Shown: positions 40,738-44,601 of the stretch, piece by piece
How the letters are laid out: every line of letters starts with the position of its first letter
How positions within the stretch are numbered: the first letter of the stretch is position 1
Notes under the pieces: generated by a model
Databases searched by the model: none
Seen by the model: only the letters and a program-made list of their open reading frames with translations
What the model was told of the DNA's origin: nothing
Origin: Fragilaria crotonensis
Taxonomy: Eukaryota; Bacillariophyta; Fragilariophyceae; Fragilariales; Fragilariaceae
Reading direction: 5' to 3'
Length of the DNA stretch: 44,601 bases
Assembly: GCA_022925895.1 (NCBI GenBank)
Contig: JAKSYS010000520.1
Location: forward strand, 1 to 44,601
Position numbers and translations under genes: made by a program

Positions 40738-43198
40738 ATGGCCAACCCAGCGCCCACCCGTTCGCCTCCAACCAAGGCCAACCCTCCCTCCGCCCATTGT
40801 GTGAAACCTACGAAGCACATGGCGAACTACGTCGCCGCCGACGGCGATTTTGCAGCTCCTTTGATGCACTCAAAAATGCTGTTCTACCTTGCAACACTTC
40901 AAACATCTATGCTGCAACTTCTAACCACTTCACTAACACTTATCCTACAGCTGGAACTAACACCTTCACGCCCAAGAAGAGCACCAACAAGGCTCCAGGC
41001 GATTTTCAGCGCGCTCACACGGCCCTGACTCCTCAACAGAGTCCGCCGAGATCTCGCGTTTCCTTGCAATCGTCGAGCAAGAACGCACCCAAGACACCAA
41101 GACCAGGGTTACCTACGCCTGCAAACCCTCCAACGAAGCAGGATCTACCGAAATGGGTCGCTCCCATTCTATTTCCAACGCAAACGGCGCCACCAACGAC
41201 ATCGAAGCCGCCGAACCCAAAACGACAATGACGACGGCGCGCAATAACACTCCTCCCACCTCCCTCCCGCGCCAAGAAGACTCCCCACTCGCCTCCTACG
41301 AAAGGCCTATCAAGAAACAACGTGTTAGCTTTGATACCAACGTCGCAATCATCAAGAACAAACTACAATGAAGTCGCGAAATGCGACTCTTTCAAGATCC
41401 CGGCTTTCAACGCCGAAGACCTCTCCAACGACAAGAGGTACCATTCGAACCGCCTCCGAAAGTGCTTTCCAATGCACTTCTCCAATCCGCAATCCGACGA
41501 TTACTCGTAGAGAAATCGTCGAAACCTGAAGCCCATCAAGTTATTTCGAAAACGCACGTTTCACGACCGTTCTCCCCGAGACGCTCTCCCCGAGAATTCT
41601 GACGACGCCATCCTCTCCGGCGACGAAAGAGCTCTCGAACAAGACCTCACTGACCTTAATCCGCCAGAAATTGGCGGAGAACAGACGAAACAGTGACGGC
41701 AGAAATGGATGACAACCATTCCAAAAACGCAAATTCGTATGGCGCCGACAACGGTATACACCCGCGACAGAACATGTGGTTTTTCCTCCTGGTACTGTTT
41801 TTACGGCGGTCTCTACGACAGACGAACAGTTCTTCCGCGAGCACTGCCCTTCTACGCCTGGGCACGCTACCCGTTTCTACCCACACCGCATCAATGCGGT
41901 CATACACCGCGGCAGAGTGTTCTTCCCTGGGACTCCGCCCAGCACAACCTCCGGCCGCACTCGCGGCATTTCAGTCACCAGTCTCCCCGACGAGAACACC
42001 CCCGTCCACGGTGACGCCATCAATGGCCCCGGTCACAACGACGGCATTGGTCCGATGTCCGAGCGCGATCCCGGAATCGAAAATGCCGTTAACCCCAACT
42101 TCAACGACGACATTTGCGAAAATGTCCTTGCTGTAGTTAACATGTCAGCCAATACCTCTATCTACTCGCCGCCTGCGCTGAGTAGTAGACGTAGCGTGCA
42201 TTTGTACATGCCTGAACTCACACGTACGTCATGTACCCCTCACACTGCCTTCACAGACGGAATCCGAACAAAACCAATGGCAGAAATTTTCATCAAGACT
42301 CCTCCCCAGGACGAGAAATCGAAATTCCCTACGTCGAATTCCCCTCCCACGCCGCCCTACACTGACAAGACTCCCGCGGACACCACCTACGCGTCTGCGG
42401 ACATGCTGACGACTACGTTTCCAGCACAGCCACACGCAATGTCCGCCTTCCATCGCCCGGACACCAAGATCTACGGTGAGACAGACACGACGAACAAGAA
42501 AACTACCCGCTTTTCGTCAGTCACATATCACAATTTTTCATCCAAGAAAACTGCAGCCCCTACCAACTGCAATCCCTTTTATTTTCAACCCATCTCTGAA
42601 GACCCTCATATTTTTCATCCCATCGTCGACAGCGACGACTACGAAACATCATCTACCGCGTGCAACGCCTCACGTCTCATTCAAGACCTTGAAGCCTTCA
42701 GGATTCCTACGCCCTTCAGCTTCGACAGACATCCATCTCCCTTCACGTTTGCATCCGAAACTTTTTCGCCTTTATTCTCCCTTCACCGCCACCGACGGCG
42801 CCTACGACTGCCTTTCTACGACTACAGGCATCACCAACTTCGTCGAAGCCATGTCAAGTGATCACCCTACGGATCCCTACCGACTTGACACCCGTTTGTC
42901 CCCGACAGACAGCACATTGGACCCAATCCACCATGTGCCCTTCCTGCAGCACTCCTCTGAGCTTGACTCAAGGACTAACCCTCATGCCGCCCTTCTATAT
43001 TACCCTGATGCAACTTTGCAGGATAATGTTAATGGGCGGTCACCATGCGCAATCTACCTGTATGCGTTGACGTTAGCATCACCGCTGCATCCTTCTGCCT
43101 CCGATACATCCAATCGGACGCCGCGACCAAGAAATGTATCCGTGACCTCACTACGGACCACCTACGTCATTTCTTCCGCGAACTTCACCCCGTCCTAA
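40738..43198 (+). pseudogene. Element-specific ORF of second element, frameshifted
   Basis: Starts at the ATG matching 28,100 and follows the same segments (HMANYVAADGD, then a T-run contraction near 40,860 shifts the frame; IENAVNPNFNDDIC; PPTPPYTDKTPADTTY; TTTGITNFVEAMS). It contains an insertion absent from the first copy around 41,740-41,960 and 42,130-42,240. Past 42,860 it continues into DPIHHVPFLQHSSELD and ends at 43,198, where the first element has unrelated sequence. No known domain is recognised. Confidence 0.55.
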
Positions 43199-43252
43199 CT
43201 GTGGATCATACAATATACTGACAATGATGACAGCATTGAGTACATCCAATGT

Positions 43253-44601
43253 ATGCAACACACTTTGAACAGGACAACCAACTTAGTTATGGACAATTTA
43301 CCTGCTGAATTGCTCCAAACTAACTTCCCAGATGGCACCCCTGCCTCTTATCTGAGTCTCCTGACTGATCATGAGCCAGACACCCCAGGCCATGAATGTG
43401 CCCTTGCCATTCTCTATGCCTTCAAGACACTGCATCTTGTTCACTTTCTGACCTACCCCTCAAGTCAAGATTCCACTTTCAAGTTCATGCCACATGACCT
43501 CTCTGATATCATCCGGAATGTGCCATCCTTTGCGACAGCACTGCGTTTATTTCCCAACCGAAGTAATTTCAGAGACGTCCCTGCATTCATTCACACTTTC
43601 TTCCAAGACCAGCAAGTTGCTTCCAACCCCTTCGACAAGCGACAAGACAGCCAACGCTCATCCTACAATGAGCATCCTACCAACTTTGGCTCAACCTCAC
43701 TATTTGCCTTCACTTATTCTCCGCTTGTGAACGGCTTTGGTGACCCATCTCCCGAAATTCCACCTAGAAGCTCTCAAGCTGCTAGGTCCCTCATCTCAGC
43801 TGCCCTCCAACACCATGCATCTCTCTCTACCAAGGTCACCAATGGTGATGACCCAGATTTGCAACCCACCAACATCATTCTTGGAGCCCTACCCCCAGCT
43901 GACATGATCTTCAACTACCATTGCTCTGCCTTCCCAATGGCTACTCTACCTACAACTGAGCAGCTCCATGGCAACACTACCTATGCAATGAACCCTGCTA
44001 CCACCCTAGCAGTGAACTTCGTGATTTGTCGAGATATTTCTCCAAATTACCTCCAAGAGATCGATATCCCCGCTGGAAACCATCAATATTCCTCGGACAA
44101 GTCCCATTTCATCCCGATCTCTACCAACACCTACAACTACTCGATCGACTTTCTACCAGATCATGAGTATCTACTCTTCCGTGTTGTCAAGACTCTTGAT
44201 GTTATCGATCCCCAACGTGTGTTGCAGACCCCAGAACCATCCAATGTTCTCATCTTCCAGGTACACACTCAGAGAACCCATCCTACACCTGGATCTCAAG
44301 TTGAACTGCCTATTCCAAAGGAAGGCACACACCTTCCCTATCATCTATGATTCTGGCAATCTGCCCATCATTTTGATCACAGAAATGGCAATGTTGAACC
44401 CTACACTTCAACCACAGTTCAAGCCCTTTTTCAGACTCAAGCTTGCATTCCTATGACTGCAAACTATGAAGCAAATCAATGGGCATGTCCTAACAATCCC
44501 AGTCAACTTTGGCGCCAGTCAAACCCTGTCCACCATGTTGTTGATGATCCTCACACTGTTCCCTTGATCTTGCTATCAGACTTATCAAGTTATCACCACG
44601 A
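43253..44601 (+). CDS. Unrecognised ORF in the interior of the second LTR element, runs off the window
   Basis: A 365-codon frame (43,253-44,350) with good codon structure. The codons just upstream (about NDDSIEYIQC) look continuous with it, so the true start may be earlier. Segments include PAELLQTNFPDGTPASYLSLL, DLSDIIRNVPSFATALRLF and DFLPDHEYLLFRVVKTLDV. Near 44,330-44,365 the frame shifts, and a second open frame (QALFQTQACIPMTANYEANQ) continues to the window end. It has no zinc knuckle, no clear protease active site and no integrase or reverse-transcriptase motif. It could be a divergent Gag or captured cargo. I do not assign a function. Confidence 0.5.

Larger units (their letters stand above)
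39588..44601 (+). mobile_element. Second LTR retrotransposon of the same family, truncated by window edge
   Basis: Starts with a 879-bp LTR homologous to those at 26,943 and 32,003, followed by the same 14-base candidate primer-binding site and leader hairpin, then the same element-specific ORF. Similarity to the first element ends near 42,860 (29,940 in the first element). Beyond that, this copy carries other coding sequence instead of gag. No 3' LTR, purine tract or pol is reached. It begins 220 bp past the end of fabH. Internal indels relative to the first copy are mostly run-length changes. Confidence 0.85.

Noticed and set aside
44320-44370. IIYDSG string resembling a retroviral-type protease active site (DSGA/DTGA)
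   Set aside because: It sits across a frameshift, lacks the following Ala/Ser-rich strand, and the next residues do not fit a protease fold. Too weak to call pol.

Overview
The window looks like nuclear DNA of a diatom. Three nuclear genes for plastid proteins (ClpP, KAS II, KAS III) begin with a hydrophobic signal peptide ending in an AFAP- or AFTP-type site, the bipartite ASAFAP-like targeting signal of secondary red plastids. Introns are few and short with GT..AG ends, and host genes are interleaved with decayed DNA transposons and LTR retrotransposons. The species cannot be named from sequence alone.

Layout. 1-1.4 kb: remnant of a PIF/Harbinger transposon. 2.2-3.0 kb: a basic-region (bZIP-like) nuclear protein on the minus strand. 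3.0-7.3 kb: no host gene, but a heavily decayed DDE transposase at about 5.54-6.78 kb. 7.3-16.4 kb: the gene-dense core, with a LYR-motif mitochondrial protein, a DsbA-like thioredoxin-fold protein, plastid ClpP (2 exons, minus strand), a large armadillo-repeat protein and a glutathione S-transferase. 17.1-20.3 kb: a better preserved relative of the decayed transposase, broken by single-base frameshifts. 21.7-23.3 kb: an inverted-repeat-bounded element with a decayed unknown ORF. 23.9-26.4 kb: a TauE/SafE-family membrane transporter facing a small secreted protein. 26.9-32.9 kb: a complete LTR retrotransposon with a 5-bp target duplication, gag-like coding and no pol. 33-35 kb: GTAC-rich spacer. 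35.0-36.6 kb (minus) and 38.1-39.4 kb (plus): fabF (KAS II) and fabH (KAS III) arranged head to head. 39.6 kb to the end: a second LTR element of the same family, cut by the window edge, with a different, unrecognised ORF where the first element carries gag.

How the genes work together. fabF and fabH encode the elongating and initiating condensing enzymes of plastid type II fatty-acid synthesis, and clpP serves plastid protein turnover. The other host genes look unrelated housekeeping or signalling genes.

Main observations. (1) fabH, the transposase and both LTR elements share one kind of damage, loss of one base from a short homopolymer run, while all other host genes are clean; this looks more like unpolished assembly error in multi-copy sequence than biology. 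(2) The two LTR elements share LTRs, a leader hairpin and an extra N-terminal ORF, then diverge into different 3' cargo, and no pol is seen in either. (3) A roughly 1.57-kb inverted-repeat element has no recognised transposase.
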